A stretch of DNA of 64,000 nt from NCBI GenBank assembly GCA_039583875.1, contig CM077157.1, positions 78,182,346-78,246,345 of the forward strand, given 5' to 3'. This document shows positions 1-11,280 of this stretch, piece by piece. Positions within the stretch are counted from its first letter, which is position 1. Each line of letters begins with the position of its first letter. Source of the DNA: Platanthera guangdongensis. Lineage: Eukaryota > Streptophyta > Magnoliopsida > Asparagales > Orchidaceae. The notes under the pieces were generated by a model. The model saw nothing but the letters and a program-made list of their open reading frames with translations. It ran no database searches and had not been told where the DNA came from. The translations under genes were made by a program, and so were the position numbers.

Positions 1-129
1 GGTAAAAATAAATAAGCAAAATAAAAATTCTAATAACAAAAGCAAATAAAAATAAAAAAAATTGATATGCACAAATGGAAAAGGGCTTCAATCTATTATC
101 TCCCTCTCCACAAACTCACACGACTGTCT

Positions 130-147
130 TCCCCGGCAACGGCGCCA
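130..147 (-). promoter_or_regulatory. Primer-binding site, tRNA-Asp type
   Basis: The plus strand reads TCCCCGGCAACGGCGCCA, which equals the 3' end of plant tRNA-Asp including CCA. The minus strand is therefore the complementary PBS. It lies six bases inside the LTR edge at 154. Confidence 0.9.
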
Positions 148-1084
148 AAAACTTGATGCGTAAGATCACAGCAGTGAACCGGTCGCACAAGTAATTTAAA
201 ATGGGGGCTTTCCCAAGTATCGATCTCTCAAGGAACACACTAAGGTGGAGTTAATTTCGAGGAGGACTTGAGATTGAAGTCCTCAGGTCAGAGATAACTA
301 AGGGTGGTTTTGATGTTTGCGGAAACAGAAAATAAAAGGCTAACAACTACTCCTATGCAACGCCGCTATGCGATGCTTTGCCAGGCGGGATGGAAGACTA
401 GTCGGGTCGCTATGCACCGAATCGCTAGGCGGATGGACGAGTAGGCTTGCAGATGAGGTGGTTAGAACGGCGGAATGAGGGTCGTGAGCACCTCTTCGCT
501 ACGCACGCCACTAGCAATTGCTAGTGCGGCAAGGGCAGATGGATGGTGGATGGGCAAATAGGCTCACCACAAGTAAATATAACGAAAATATACAATCACA
601 TAGACATGATTACAGATAAACGTATATTACACTAAGCATAGCTTCATCAAATACAAAGTGTTCAACTAAACTATCAACAACAAGAGAAGAAAAGTGTGCG
701 AAATCGACCGGATCCGAAGCCTTGCTGAGGATTCATGGTTGGAATCGTCGGGTTGTCAATCCGCGTCCAAGCTTGGTCCGCAACTGCGTCCGGGGTAGAG
801 AAGGGTTGTCACCACCTTCCAATGTCCCGTATTCTTCGTGTCACAATCCGGTGAAGGATGGCACAACTTCCCCTAGATTGATGGAGAAAGCCAGGTCAAG
901 CCCTTCTTGAAGCTCAAGGATGAAGGAGGAGGCCGAGAGGAAGCTCCAGCTTGGATTTGGCAGTGAAAGCTTGCCTGGAGCACCTCCCTAGGGTGGAGAT
1001 TGAAGGGGAACGGCGGAGAAGGCAGAAAACGGCGGAGAAATGTCGAGCTCCGGATCCTCTTCTCAAATTAGGGCGAGAACTGCA

Positions 1085-1093
1085 CTATTTATA
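1085..1093 (-). promoter_or_regulatory. TATA box of the Athila/Tat-type LTR
   Basis: The minus strand reads TATAAATAG, immediately downstream of the palindrome array in transcription order. It is a plausible LTR promoter. Confidence 0.6.
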
Positions 1094-1110
1094 CAAAGCA
1101 TAAATGAACA

Positions 1111-1493
1111 ATGCGCACGATCATAGGAGCACGACCAGTGGTCGTGCGCACTATGTCCGGTGATCGTGCGCACTGTCGTGGAAGATCAGGAAGAAGAACT
1201 GGGATAACGCGCACGAGCAGTGGCGCACGACCAGTGGTCGTGCGCACTAAGTCCAATGGTCGTGCGATTATCCCAGACAGGACTCCAGAAAAGAGGAATC
1301 AATGCACACGATCAGTGGTGCACGACCGGTGGTCATGCGCAATATGTCCAGTGGTCGTGCGCTTAACCCAGGATGATTCTGGAAAATGTAGAGTAGTGCG
1401 CACGATCAGGGGCGCGCGACTAGTGGTCGTGCACATTAGATCCCATGATCGTGCGCAGTATTCCTGTTTCACAACCATCCCGGAACACGCACA
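1111..1493 (-). repeat. Tandem palindrome array in U3, four units of about 95 bp
   Basis: Four units contain the inverted repeat GCACGACC-N3-GGTCGTGC or near variants, at about 1130, 1226, 1321 and 1415, so the period is 94-96 bp. Each unit also holds extra half-sites of the form CGTGCGCA. The array ends within about 20 bp of the TATA box. Confidence 0.9.
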
Positions 1494-1731
1494 CGACCCT
1501 TGTACCGAAAGAAAAAACCGATCACTGATATGTGCAGACATTCCAGGCAATCACACAAAGGAGTACAAACAATAAAAGTAACAAAATACACAACCACGGG
1601 CATAAATGCGCACTTCCTATTGAAATAACGATAAGATGAAATATGAACGATATAGAACTAAAAGTGAAGTGCAAACGCGTGAAAACTAGCCCAGATGAGT
1701 CCGAAAAGAGGTATATAAAGTGGACTCATCA

Positions 1732-2735
1732 GCAATACAACTCAAGGATGTGAGGCAGCACGATGACGCTAACGGAAGGCTACGCTACAACCTCCGCCTG
1801 CGGCGTGCCCGCCACTGCAAAGCATTAGCCTTATTTATTTCCTTTCTTGCACTCTATTTTATATTTGGAATATAAAATTATCCTATGTTTAAGTGATAAT
1901 TTTATATTCATTGCATGTTTTATTATTTTTAATTTTCAACAATTTTAATATTGGTGTGCAATTAGTCATTCGGATGGATGAGATTACATCTCCATCATGA
2001 AGGGTTAAGGCTTGTTTGTAACTCCTATATAAGGAGGCTTTCTTATGAGATCATTAGAGAAGATTGAAAACCTAATTTCCTCCTTGTGAAATTTTGGCCA
2101 AGAGGAGTGTTCTCCAAGCCGTCGCCCCCATGTGTGGTGTGAAGCCGCCCCCCCCCCCCCCCCCCCTTGCACCCTCCATCCGTTCGGTGCGACTCCGGCG
2201 CGACTTCCTTCGGTGGGACTTCTTGGAAGAAGGTTGCAAACCATTCGGGGTGATGCTAGTGGATCCGTGGAGAGAGTGATTCTCCCACAGTTATCTTGTG
2301 TGAAGCTTTCCGGTTGGGTAATCTCTCCCCTCCCTTGTGTGATTTCTTCTCTTTAGTTGTGGTGGTTTTCGCAAATCATTTTCTCCGGATCGTTAATTTA
2401 ATCGCTGCAAGTTTTGAATCGAAATCGCCGTTGCAAGGCTTTTTATTTCTGGATCGGGTGGATCCTATTTGCCTGAGCGGATCTTGGCCTATAGCCTTGG
2501 TCTTATTCTCAAAAAGGAGTGGCAACCTTTGGTTTTTCTTGGGGAATATTCCGACTCAAATTTCCGATCGTTGTTTTCGAGTCGACCATTCCTCCTTTGT
2601 TGTTTGTGCTGCGTTCTTGTGACGAGGAACTATTGTGGGCGATAGGTGTTGTGTAGGTGTGGTAGATCTACGACGTGTAGAGTGGAGATAGAGCGTTAGC
2701 TTCGTGGAGATCTCCTATCCGACATCCCTACATCA
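1732..2735 (+). repeat. 5' LTR of the CRM-like element, 5'-truncated
   Basis: Matches 7821-8818 in direct orientation with several percent divergence, and ends CCTACATCA immediately before the primer site. The TATA box TATATAAG is at 2026-2033. A run of 19 C at 2148-2166 corresponds to only six C at 8242-8247 in the other LTR. The short frames within (2005-2244, 2094-2279, 2132-2356, 2296-2622) repeat in the 3' LTR and look non-functional. Confidence 0.9.
2026..2033 (+). promoter_or_regulatory. TATA box, CRM-like LTR
   Basis: TATATAAG in the 5' LTR; the same box is at 8117-8124 in the 3' LTR. Confidence 0.6.
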
Positions 2736-2737
2736 AA

Positions 2738-2750
2738 TTGGTATCAGAGG
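2738..2750 (+). promoter_or_regulatory. Primer-binding site, iMet-tRNA type
   Basis: TTGGTATCAGAGG begins three bases after the LTR end and matches the usual TGGTATCAGAGC initiator-Met primer site with one end change. Confidence 0.85.
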
Positions 2751-3064
2751 CGGTCGTTTCAACTTTCACGTTGCAAACATCCTCTCTGCGTTCCTTGTTG
2801 ATTGGATCTTTAGACAAATCAAAAAAAAAATCAAAAAAATTATTTTCTGTCGTCTGCCAATAGTGGGCTGAAATCTTTATTTTTCAGCAAAATTTCAAAA
2901 GAAAAAAATTTTAATGATCTACATGTCATTCACATTGGGATTATATAAAATATCTTATTTTCAACATAGCTATAGCCCTAGGAAAAATCATCTTTCCAAA
3001 CTTTTACTAAACCTGAATGCGCACTAGGCTCAGATCGGAATATTCGACACCGTCTACGTCTAGG
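2751..3064 (+). other. Untranslated leader of the CRM-like element
   Basis: AT-rich leader between the primer site and the probable gag start codon at 3065. No open frame or other feature is visible. Confidence 0.6.
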
Positions 3065-6000
3065 ATGGCTGCGAATGAGCGTGGGGATCCCAACACCGAG
3101 GCCATAGCAGGTCTGTGAAGTGAAATAACGGAACTTAGAGACATGTTAACACAGTTCCTACAAAATCAAGCTAGACCACCCCCGCCACCCGTTAATGTTG
3201 ACCGTCCCAACCGACACCAACAAAATTCTGATTCGGATTCTGATGGGGACTCCCCACGGGTGCCCCCTAGAGGACACCGCCCCGAGCGAGACTTTGATAT
3301 TACTAGGGCCATTAAGATAAATGCCCCCACTTATGATGGCATGGGAGATCCCCAAATCTTCCTTAACTGGACTGTGGACATGGAGTGTTACTTCGAGTGG
3401 CACAACCTGACGGATCCCCCAAAGGTCCAAGTTGCCCGGATGAAGTTACCAGGTCATGCAAAGACGTTTTGGCTGAATGAGGAGCGAAGATTAGGAACCG
3501 GACACGGAGCCCCCCTTATAGGTTGGTCAGTAATGAAGAACCTGTTGACCGATCAGTACGTTCCCGCGTACCATCGGACACAAATGTTCGATGAGCTTGC
3601 CACTCTGCGGCAGGGCTCAAACTCGGTAGCTGAATATATGGGTGAACTTAAGGACCGTATGGTGCGATGTGAACTTAGGGAGATCCCCGAAGTCACTTTA
3701 TCTAGATTTCGAAAAGGCCTTCACCCCGATATCCAAAAGAACCTCTTGCGATATGGGCATACGGACTTGAACATGACTTTCAATGCCGCCTTGGACATTG
3801 AAAAACACCTAGCCTCTAAGGCTCACTCCCTTTACGCTCATGCGAAGAACAAGTCCACCACTGGGGCATCTTCTTCCACATACCCTGATAAGGGAAAGTT
3901 CAAATCCACGGAGTCGAAGTCAATCGTTATCACCGCTAGGAACACCAAGAACCCTGCGAGTGAGCGTGTCCCTATAGGGAAGGTTAGCAAGGCTAACACC
4001 ACTTGTTACTCTTGCGGCATACAAGGCCACTATGCCTACGAATGCCCAACAAAGAGGAAATCCCTAGCCTTATTAGAGCCAACTACCGACCCTGACGATT
4101 ATGTATACGAGGCTGCAGAGGAGAGCGACCCCGAAGGAGTCCCTAGTGACTTAGAGGACGATCACCCCCTTATGGTGATGCGTTGTATCTTGACCACTCC
4201 TCGTCCATTAGATGATTGGAAGAGGACGAGCATATTTTCTCTGATTTTTAAGAGTGGCGAGAAGCTTTGCAAGCTGATTGTTGATAGTGGTAGCTGCGTG
4301 AATGTCGTATCTGAGAACGCCGTTGCACGTATGTCCTTGAACACGGAACCACACCCGACCCCATATCAGGTCTCTTGGATCAACCAGATCTATGTACCCG
4401 TTACTAAGCGATGTCTGGTCCCACTCTCAATCAAATCCTACATTGATGAGGTGTGGTGTGATGTCCTTTCGATGGACGCTTGTCATGTGTTGTTAGGCCG
4501 CCCTTGGCTATATGACCGTGATGTTACACATTTTGGTAGAGCCAACACTTATGAGTTCAAATTCAATGGCAAAACCATCACTTTGAAGCCGACCATCCCA
4601 ATGGAGCTCGTAGTCTTGGCTAAGGACACCACTATTCCGGTAGAACGGAAAGCGTTGAATCTATTTGGTAGGAAAGAGTTTGAGAGAGATCTGTTCTTTA
4701 ATGGAATTATGTATGCGCTAGTCCTCCTAAGTGCGAAGCCCGATTCTAGCATATTGGATGAGTTACCTAGTGAGTTACGGGTACTGTTGGAGGAATATAG
4801 GGATGTGTACCCGGATGAGTTGCCGCCCACGTTACCCCCGCTTAGGAATATCCAGCATGCGATAGATCTCATCCCGGGGTCTTCCTTACCAAATCAGCCC
4901 CATTATCGACTCCACCCCGCAGCTCACCTGGAGTTGCAGTCTCAGATAGAGGGCTTGCTAGCGAAAGGTTTTATTAGGACTAGTATGAGTCCATGTGCTG
5001 TACCATCCCTACTTGCCCCTAAGAAGGATGGTACATGGAGGATGTGCGTTGATAGCCAGGCTATCAACAAAATCACCATCAAGTATAGGTTCCCCATTCC
5101 CCACCTAGATGATTTGTTAGATGTCTTGTCTGGAGCCACCGTATTCTCCAAATTAGATCTTCGGAGTGGCTATCACCAGATTAGGATACGAGAGGGCGAC
5201 GAGTGGAAGACGGCGTTTAAGTCGAAGGATGGTCTGTACGAATGGCTTGTGATGCCCTTTGGGTTGTCCAATTCCCCTGGTACCTTCACCCGGATGATGA
5301 CACATGTCTTTCAGCCATTCATGGGGAAGTTCGTTGTCGTCTACTTTGAAGATATTCTGATTTATAGCACCTCTACTACTGAGCACATCTCCTACATGAG
5401 AGTGATCCTTTCCACCCTGCGGAAGGAGACTTTATTTCTCAACCTTAAGAAATGCAATTTCTATGTCTCGGAGGTAGAGTTCTTAGGCTATATAGTCGGC
5501 TCTAAGGGAATTCGAGTTGATCCGGGCAAGGTTCAGGTCATTAAGGACTGGCCCATGCCAACCACCCTACGTAAGGTGTGTAGTTTCCATGGGTTAGCCA
5601 CGTTTTATCGTCGTTTCATACGAGACTTCAGTAGTATTATGGCGCCTATCACAGACTGTATGAAGAAGGGAGAGTTTACGTGGACGAAGTCTGCCACCTA
5701 TGCTTTTGAACGAATAAAGGAGCTTATGACTGAGGCACCTGTCTTACGTCTACCTGACTTTGCTAAAGTCTTTGAGCTCACATGTGATGCGTCTGGGGTA
5801 GGGATTGGAGGTGTCTTAAGCCAGGAGTGCCATCCCGTTAGTTATATTAGCGAGAAGTTGTCCGACCCTAAGCTGAACTATTTAAATTACGATAGGGAAT
5901 TTTATGATGTAGTCCGATGTCTACACCATTGGAGGCACTATCTCCTCTCCAAGGAGTTTGTGATCCTCTCTGATCACGAGGCTTTACGTTTCAACAATGG

Positions 6001-7919
6001 CCAGCATAAGATCAGCCCACGACATGCTAAGTGGGTAGCTTTCTTACAAGGTTACACGTTTAATCTCAAGCACCTCAAGGGAGCTGATAACTGAGTCGCG
6101 GACGCCCTTAGCCGTCTTACTCTTTTACTCACCTCTATGGAAGTACATGTTGTAGGATTTGAGCGGATTAAGGATGAGTACGCCACGTATCCTGACTTCT
6201 AGGACTTCTATCTATCTGCCCAGGATAGCTCCCCCACGACGATATCTGCATACGTCATCAAGGACGGTTACCTGTTTAGGAACGGGAAGCTATGTATTCC
6301 GCAGTCATCATTACGACTACATATCATATGGGAGTTGCATAGCGGAGGGTTGAGTGGCCACTTCGGTAGAGATAAGACCATTACGTTAGTCGAGGACAAA
6401 TTCTATTGGCCAAAACTTAAGGTTATGGTGGGACAGGTAGTGAGTAGCTGCCGTACATGTCAGGTGTCCAAGGGTAGTAAGACCAACGTAGGATTATATA
6501 CAACCTTGCCTATTCCCTCCATGCCTTGGGTAGACGTTAGTATGGATTTTGTATTAGGCCTCCCCATTACCCTACGCCGTCACGACTCAATTTTTGTAGT
6601 TGTGGATAGGTTTTCAAAGATGGCTTATTTCATCCCATGAAGTAGGACAAACGATGTGTCTCACGTCGCTAAACTTTATTTTAAAGAAGTCGTTAGTCAC
6701 CGTGGAGTGCCAAAGACCATAGTATCGGATAGGGACGTAAAATTCACTAGTTATTTTTGGAAGACTCTTTGGATATTAATGGGAACAAAATTATTGTTTT
6801 CCTCTGCCTATCATCCCCCAAACTGATGGGCAGACGGAACTGGTTAATCGAAGTTTAGGAAATTTGTTACGATGCCTTGTGAGTGATCACAAGAGCACTT
6901 GGGATCTTCTCCTTCCCCATGCCCAATTAGCCTACAATAATTCCAAGAATAGGTATACGGGTCTGTCTCCAAATGAGATTGTCCACGGGTATAAGGCTCA
7001 TGTGCCGCTTGAATTGGTTTCGTTGCCCCCAACGTACAAGGCAAGTAAGTTTGCACAATCCTTCGCCCATCACATCCATGATTTACACGCACGTATACGG
7101 GCCACCTTGACTACGCAATACGACTCTTATCAAGCGCACGCTAATTTACATAGGAGAGTATCAGACTTCAAAATTGGTGATCTACTTTTAGTCTGTTTGG
7201 TTCCCAAACGCTTGCCAACTGGCACCGTTAAAAAGTTAGCACCAAAGCACGCCGGCCCTTTTCGGATTATTAAGAAGTTAGGTGACAACGCTTTCATTTT
7301 GGACTTGCCTGCTGATTGGGGTATCTCCCCCATTTTTAATGTTTCGGATTTAACGATGTTTGTGTCACCACCACAAGAGTTGATTTCTTTGTCGTCTTCT
7401 TCTCCCACTCTAAATTCTCATGGGTTGGGGAGTGGTAGTATGGATGATCTCTCTCTTTCGGTCCCCACAGGTATATCATCGGATGGTAAGTTGCCTTCTT
7501 TCCTACCTACTGCTAATATGTTCCCTAGGTTTCCACGGACGTTTTCCACTCCAGAGATGATACTTGATGCTGAGCCTGTTACCACTGCTAATGGCAACAC
7601 CCACCGCTTTCTCATACGTTAGCGTGATCGGCCCCCTTCGTATGACTCTTGGGTACTCGAGACGGAGCTGCAGAGTTTGTATGTCGCTCTCCTTCGCCGC
7701 TATCGCTTGGACCACGCAACGGAGATGCGTGCATTTGAGCGGGGGAGGATTGATGGCGTGCCCCCTTCTCCACCATTTGAAAACGATGCTGACGATGCTG
7801 ATGATGATCCGGTTGATAAGGCAATACCACTCAAGGATGTGAGGCGGCACGATGACGCTAACGGAAGGCTACGCTACAACCTCCGCCCGTGGCGTTCTAC
7901 CGCCACTACAAAGCATTAG
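3065..7919 (+). pseudogene. CRM-like gag-pol polyprotein, broken
   Basis: The probable start is ATG 3065, because the frame runs straight into the long frame at 3143 through one stop (TGA 3116). Domain order: gag (retrotransposon gag fold around 3300-3800), a CCHC zinc knuckle CX2CX4HX4C at 4004-4045, an aspartic protease with DSGS at 4283, then RT, RNase H (TCDAS near 5783), an integrase with HHCC (6330-6480) and DDE residues, and a C-terminal region running into the LTR. The RT motif reads YFED at 5342-5353 rather than YFDD, so the first catalytic Asp is Glu. Further in-frame stops are at 6092, 6200, 6638 and 7620. An extra C in the run at 6815-6819 shifts the frame. It cannot encode a working polyprotein. 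The conserved residues elsewhere show it was once autonomous. Confidence 0.9.
7739..7750 (+). promoter_or_regulatory. Polypurine tract of the CRM-like element
   Basis: GCGGGGGAGGAT directly precedes TGATGG, the proposed 3' LTR start at 7751. It lies inside the polyprotein reading frame, as expected for CRM elements. Confidence 0.65.
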
Positions 7920-8818
7920 CCTTATTTATTTCCTTTCTTGCACTCTATTTTATATTTGGAATATAAAATTATCCTATGTTTAAGTGATAATTTTATATTC
8001 ATTGCATGTTTTATTATTTTTAATTTTGAACAATTTTAATATTAGTGTGCAATTAGCCATTCGGATGGATGAGATTACATCTCCATCATGAAGGGTTAAG
8101 GCTTGTTTGTAACTCCTATATAAGGAGGCTTTCTTATGAGATCATTAGAGAAGATTGAAAACCTAATTTCCTCCTTGTGAAATTTAGGCCAAGAGGAGTG
8201 TTCTCCAAGCCGCCGCCCCCTTGTGTGGTGTGAAGCCGCCGACCCCCCTTGCTCCCTCCATCCGTTCGGTGCGACTCCGGGGCGGCTTCCTTCGGTGCGA
8301 CTCCTTGGAAGAAGGTTGCAAACCATTCGGTGTGACGTCGGTGGTTCCGTGGAGAGAGTGATTCTCCCACAGTTATCTTGTGTGAAGCTTTCCGGTTGGG
8401 TAATCTCTCCCCCTTCCTTGTGTGATTTCTTCTCTTTAGTTGTGGTGGTTTTCGCAAATTGTTTTCTCCGGATCGTTAATTTAATCGCTGCAAGTTTTGA
8501 ATCGAAATCGCCGTTGCAAGGCTTTTTATTTCCGGATCGGGTGGATCCTATTTGCCTGAGCGGATCTTGGCCTATAGCATTGGTCTTGTTCTCAAAAAGG
8601 AGTGGCAATCTTTGTGTTTTCTTGGGGAATATTCCGACTCAAATTTCAGATCGTTGTTTTCGAGTCGACCATTCCTCCTTTGTTGTTTGTGCTGCATTCT
8701 TGTGACGAGGAACTATTGTGGGCGATATGTGCTATGTATGTACGGTAGATCTACGACGTGTAGAGCGGAGATAGAGAGTTAGCTTCGTGGAGATCTCCGA
8801 TCCGACATCCCTACATCA
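7751..8818 (+). repeat. 3' LTR of the CRM-like element
   Basis: About 1068 bp if it starts at the TG after the purine tract. The first 169 bp are still coding; the stop is at 7917-7919. It ends CCTACATCA at 8818. Bases 7821-8818 match 1732-2735. The start is inferred because the matching 5' LTR edge is outside the window; the end is firm. Confidence 0.8.
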
Positions 8819-10137
8819 GTCTTTAAGGCACCTTATAAAGAAGTCATTCTTCAGAGCTATGGCCCTTTCAATCATGGTCATAACTTCACGAAAGCACCAA
8901 AGGTAAAGCCCGTTATGGAAAAGCCAGTGAGGGAGAAGAAATCATGTGATTGTCATGATCATGAAGCTTCTTCCTCTAAGAATGCTGGTCCTGCGAGACC
9001 ACAACTTCAAAAGGTCAAGCAGGAAAACATAAGGAAAAGATACAACAGGTTTGACTTTTGGTGCTGTGGCAGAATTGGTCACTTTGCCATCGATTACTGG
9101 TTTAATCCCAAAAATGTTAATACTTCTCAGGTTGGCAATATGATATGGACCACTCACAATGCCAATACTCGTAAGGGGAGTTTTCTAACACGAGACCAAG
9201 GACCCAAACGTGTTCGGGTTCCTAAGGCAAACTGACTATGATCGCAGGTATGTCCAAAGGCAACCAAAACGCCTATCTGGTACTTGGACAATGGTTACTC
9301 TCGGCACATGACCGGGACAAGAAGCCTACTTCAGAACTATTCTCCAGTCTTGAACGGGCCAAAGTTCATCTTTGGAGGTTCAGACCGAGGAATCACTAAA
9401 TGCTATGGCATGATCACTAACGGTAGTGTATCCTTCTCAAATGTAGCTTATGTTGAAGGATTGGAACACAATCTTATAAGCATAAGCCAACTCTGCGATA
9501 AAGGATACATAGTTGAATTTCATGCTGATAAGTGCTTGATAAAATTCGTTGATAATATGGAAACGATTCTATCTGTCACTCGAAGCAGGAACATATTTTG
9601 TTTAAATTTCATTTGTATAGACTCTTCCATACCAGTATGCTTTTTAACAAAAGATAGTGCGTCTCTTGGTGACCAATGGAACAAGAGACTAGCACATATT
9701 AATTCCAAAACTATTAATAAATGTTTTTCACTAAATTTAGTACATGATGCCCCAAATGTCAAGTACGTCAAAGATAGATCTTGTCATGCATGTGTAAAAG
9801 GCAAGCAATCAAGGGTTGCCTTTAAAAGCGTTATTGGCAAAGATTCTAATAGATGTCTCCATCTACTCCATATGGACATGTTTGGTCCACTGCAAATTAG
9901 AAGTTTGGGAGGTAACGATTATACATTAGTAATTGTTGATGATTACTCGCGCTTTGTGTGGGTGTTCTTTTTGAAACACAAGTCAGATACCATCGACATC
10001 TTTACCAATTTTGTCAGGCAAGTACAGAATGAATACAACAGCTCCATAGTCAAAATCAGAAGTGACAATGGAACATAGTTCAAGTCTGGGGCCATGACAT
10101 AATTCTGTGAAAGCTTGGGTATCTTTCATGAGTTTTC
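8819..10137 (+). pseudogene. SIRE-type gag end, protease and integrase start
   Basis: Frame 8915-9235 holds a decayed zinc knuckle near 9060: the Cys/His pattern is recognisable but the first and last Cys are gone. Stops at 9233 and 9239 precede the protease region, where the usual copia DSG appears as DNG near 9284. The GAG-pre-integrase and integrase N-terminus follow, with a catalytic Asp in HMDMFGP near 9880 and RSDNG near 10060. A stop at 10076-10078 falls just after this motif. The frame ends where the minus-strand copia element entered at 10138, and continues at 18307. Confidence 0.85.
10133..10137. repeat. Target-site duplication, left copy (TTTTC)
   Basis: TTTTC at 10133-10137 is repeated at 18302-18306, directly flanking TG...CA ends. 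Removing one copy and the insert joins the SIRE integrase in frame. Confidence 0.95.
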
Positions 10138-11267
10138 TGTTGGGTTTCTGTATGAGGATGTCACAACACTTGTGCACGCAGCGGAAAAGAAAAACATCAA
10201 GAAAAACCCAAAGAGATGTGGATCGGGCCATGAACGTTGAATCAAGAAGTTAGCAAAACAAGGCAAAAATTACCTCGGTGGCGTTGAGTCACGACTCAAC
10301 GGAGATGCTCCAAATTTCTGCTCCCTGCTAGCGGCGAGTTCTACGTTGAATAATGTCCACGTTTCTGCAGAAGTCCACACGAGCGTGAGAACACCGGGCT
10401 TTCCATCACACGGAAGATCGGGAAGGAGAAGACCGCACCTCTACTATCCCACGGACTGCTAGGTTCGCGCCAGGAAGAGCAGCACCAACGACGGTCGCCG
10501 GAGAAGAGGAGGTCAGCGGAGCGAACACGGCGGCAGCGGAACCCTTCAGTCGGCGGCGGGATTCGGGATCGGCGGAACAATCGCGGAACGATTTCCGTCG
10601 GGTTCGATTCGCACAGCAGCCAAAAGCTTAAGTTCCGATAAAACCCTAAGTATCCCTTTTATACCAAAAGCATAAAAGACTTAGAAACTTCGCTATCCGC
10701 AGACCACCCAGAAATGGGGTTCGAAAATCGGCGAGAAACAATCGGTGGGAATCAGCGAGAATCAGCGAGAATCGATCGGCGAGCATCACGATGGATCGGC
10801 GAGAATCAGAGTACAATACTCGACGATTCTCGCCGATCGTCGAGCTTCACTTGACGATACACGTCGAATCTTGTCGACCGTCGAGCCGCGGTCGACGATA
10901 CATGTCAAAGTCGTCGATCGTCGAGAATCAACATATTGATTCTCGACGATTCTCGTCGATCGGCGAGAATCAAAGAGATGATTCTCATCGATCGGCGGGA
11001 ATCAGAAAGACGATTCTCGACGAATGCTATCGTCCCTCGGACGACAATCTTACCAGCCCTCCAAGGCAACATTTGCCCAACCCGACGATCCTTTAAGGCA
11101 ACACTTTGCCCACAATCCCATTCAAGGCGGTGATTGGTAACCTTTACCTAACACAGTCAATCAACCAACTTCTCCACATCTCTTATGTGCGACCCTGCAG
11201 GCTCATATCGCGTTGGCAGTGAGATCATATGTTTGATCACTTCCAGATCACAATGGTAACTCCAACA
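10138..11267 (-). repeat. 3' LTR of the minus-strand copia element
   Basis: Plus strand starts TGTTGGGTTTCT and ends ACTCCAACA. The minus-strand TATA box TATAAAAGGG is at 10655-10664. A palindrome-rich array occupies about 10733-11060, in the U3 upstream of the TATA box. The frames at 10341-10580, 10745-10939, 10791-11096 and 10936-11133 recur in the other LTR and are repeat translations. Confidence 0.95.
10733..11060 (-). repeat. CGATCGGCGAGAATC palindrome array, 3' LTR copy
   Basis: Many direct and inverted copies of CGATCGGCGAGAATC and relatives. They include a perfect hairpin with 14-bp arms, TCGTCGAGAATCAA at 10918-10931 and its complement at 10936-10949, with a 4-nt loop. Confidence 0.9.
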
Positions 11268-11280
11268 GACTCCCACTTGA
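11268..11280 (-). promoter_or_regulatory. Polypurine tract of the minus-strand copia
   Basis: On the minus strand AAGTGGGAGTC runs directly into the LTR start TGTTGG. Confidence 0.7.

Larger units (their letters stand above)
1..1731 (-). mobile_element. Athila/Tat-type Ty3/gypsy element, 5' end only
   Basis: A minus-strand LTR retrotransposon enters from the left edge. Only its 5' LTR, primer-binding site and about 130 bases of AT-rich leader are in the window. The primer site matches the 3' end of tRNA-Asp perfectly, which is typical of Athila/Tat Ty3/gypsy elements, and the 1.6-kb LTR fits that group. It sits inside the 5' LTR of the CRM-like element: the sequence resuming at 1732 matches 7821 onward. 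Bases 1732-1736 (gcaat) would be the target-site duplication, but its partner lies outside the window. No coding region is visible, so the lineage rests on the primer site and LTR only. Confidence 0.75.
154..1731 (-). repeat. 5' LTR of the Athila/Tat-type element
   Basis: The LTR is 1578 bp. Read on the minus strand it begins TGATGAGTCC at 1731 and ends ACGCATCA at 154, giving TG...CA ends next to the PBS. A TATA box (minus strand) lies at 1085-1093, so U3 is roughly 1094-1731 and R/U5 is 154 to about 1060. The U3 carries a tandem palindrome array at 1111-1493. The open frames inside it (722-910, 1111-1575, 1299-1550) are translations of repeats and are not considered genes. Confidence 0.85.
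1732..8818 (+). mobile_element. CRM-like Ty3/gypsy chromovirus, 5' LTR clipped
   Basis: Plus-strand element with an iMet-type primer site, a complete but broken gag-pol, and a 3' LTR that starts inside the coding region. The first ~70 bp of the 5' LTR are missing from this side because the Athila/Tat-type element inserted there. The right edge at 8818 abuts SIRE gag, so this element inserted into a SIRE-type element. Bases 8819-8823 (gtctt) are the expected right target duplication. Overlap of the LTR with the end of the polyprotein is a known hallmark of CRM centromeric retrotransposons, and I infer that lineage from it. Confidence 0.8.

Noticed and set aside
1111..1575. Open frame of 154 codons in the Athila-type LTR
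   Set aside because: It is a translation of the 95-bp palindromic repeats and has no known motif; the opposite strand is open as well for the same reason.
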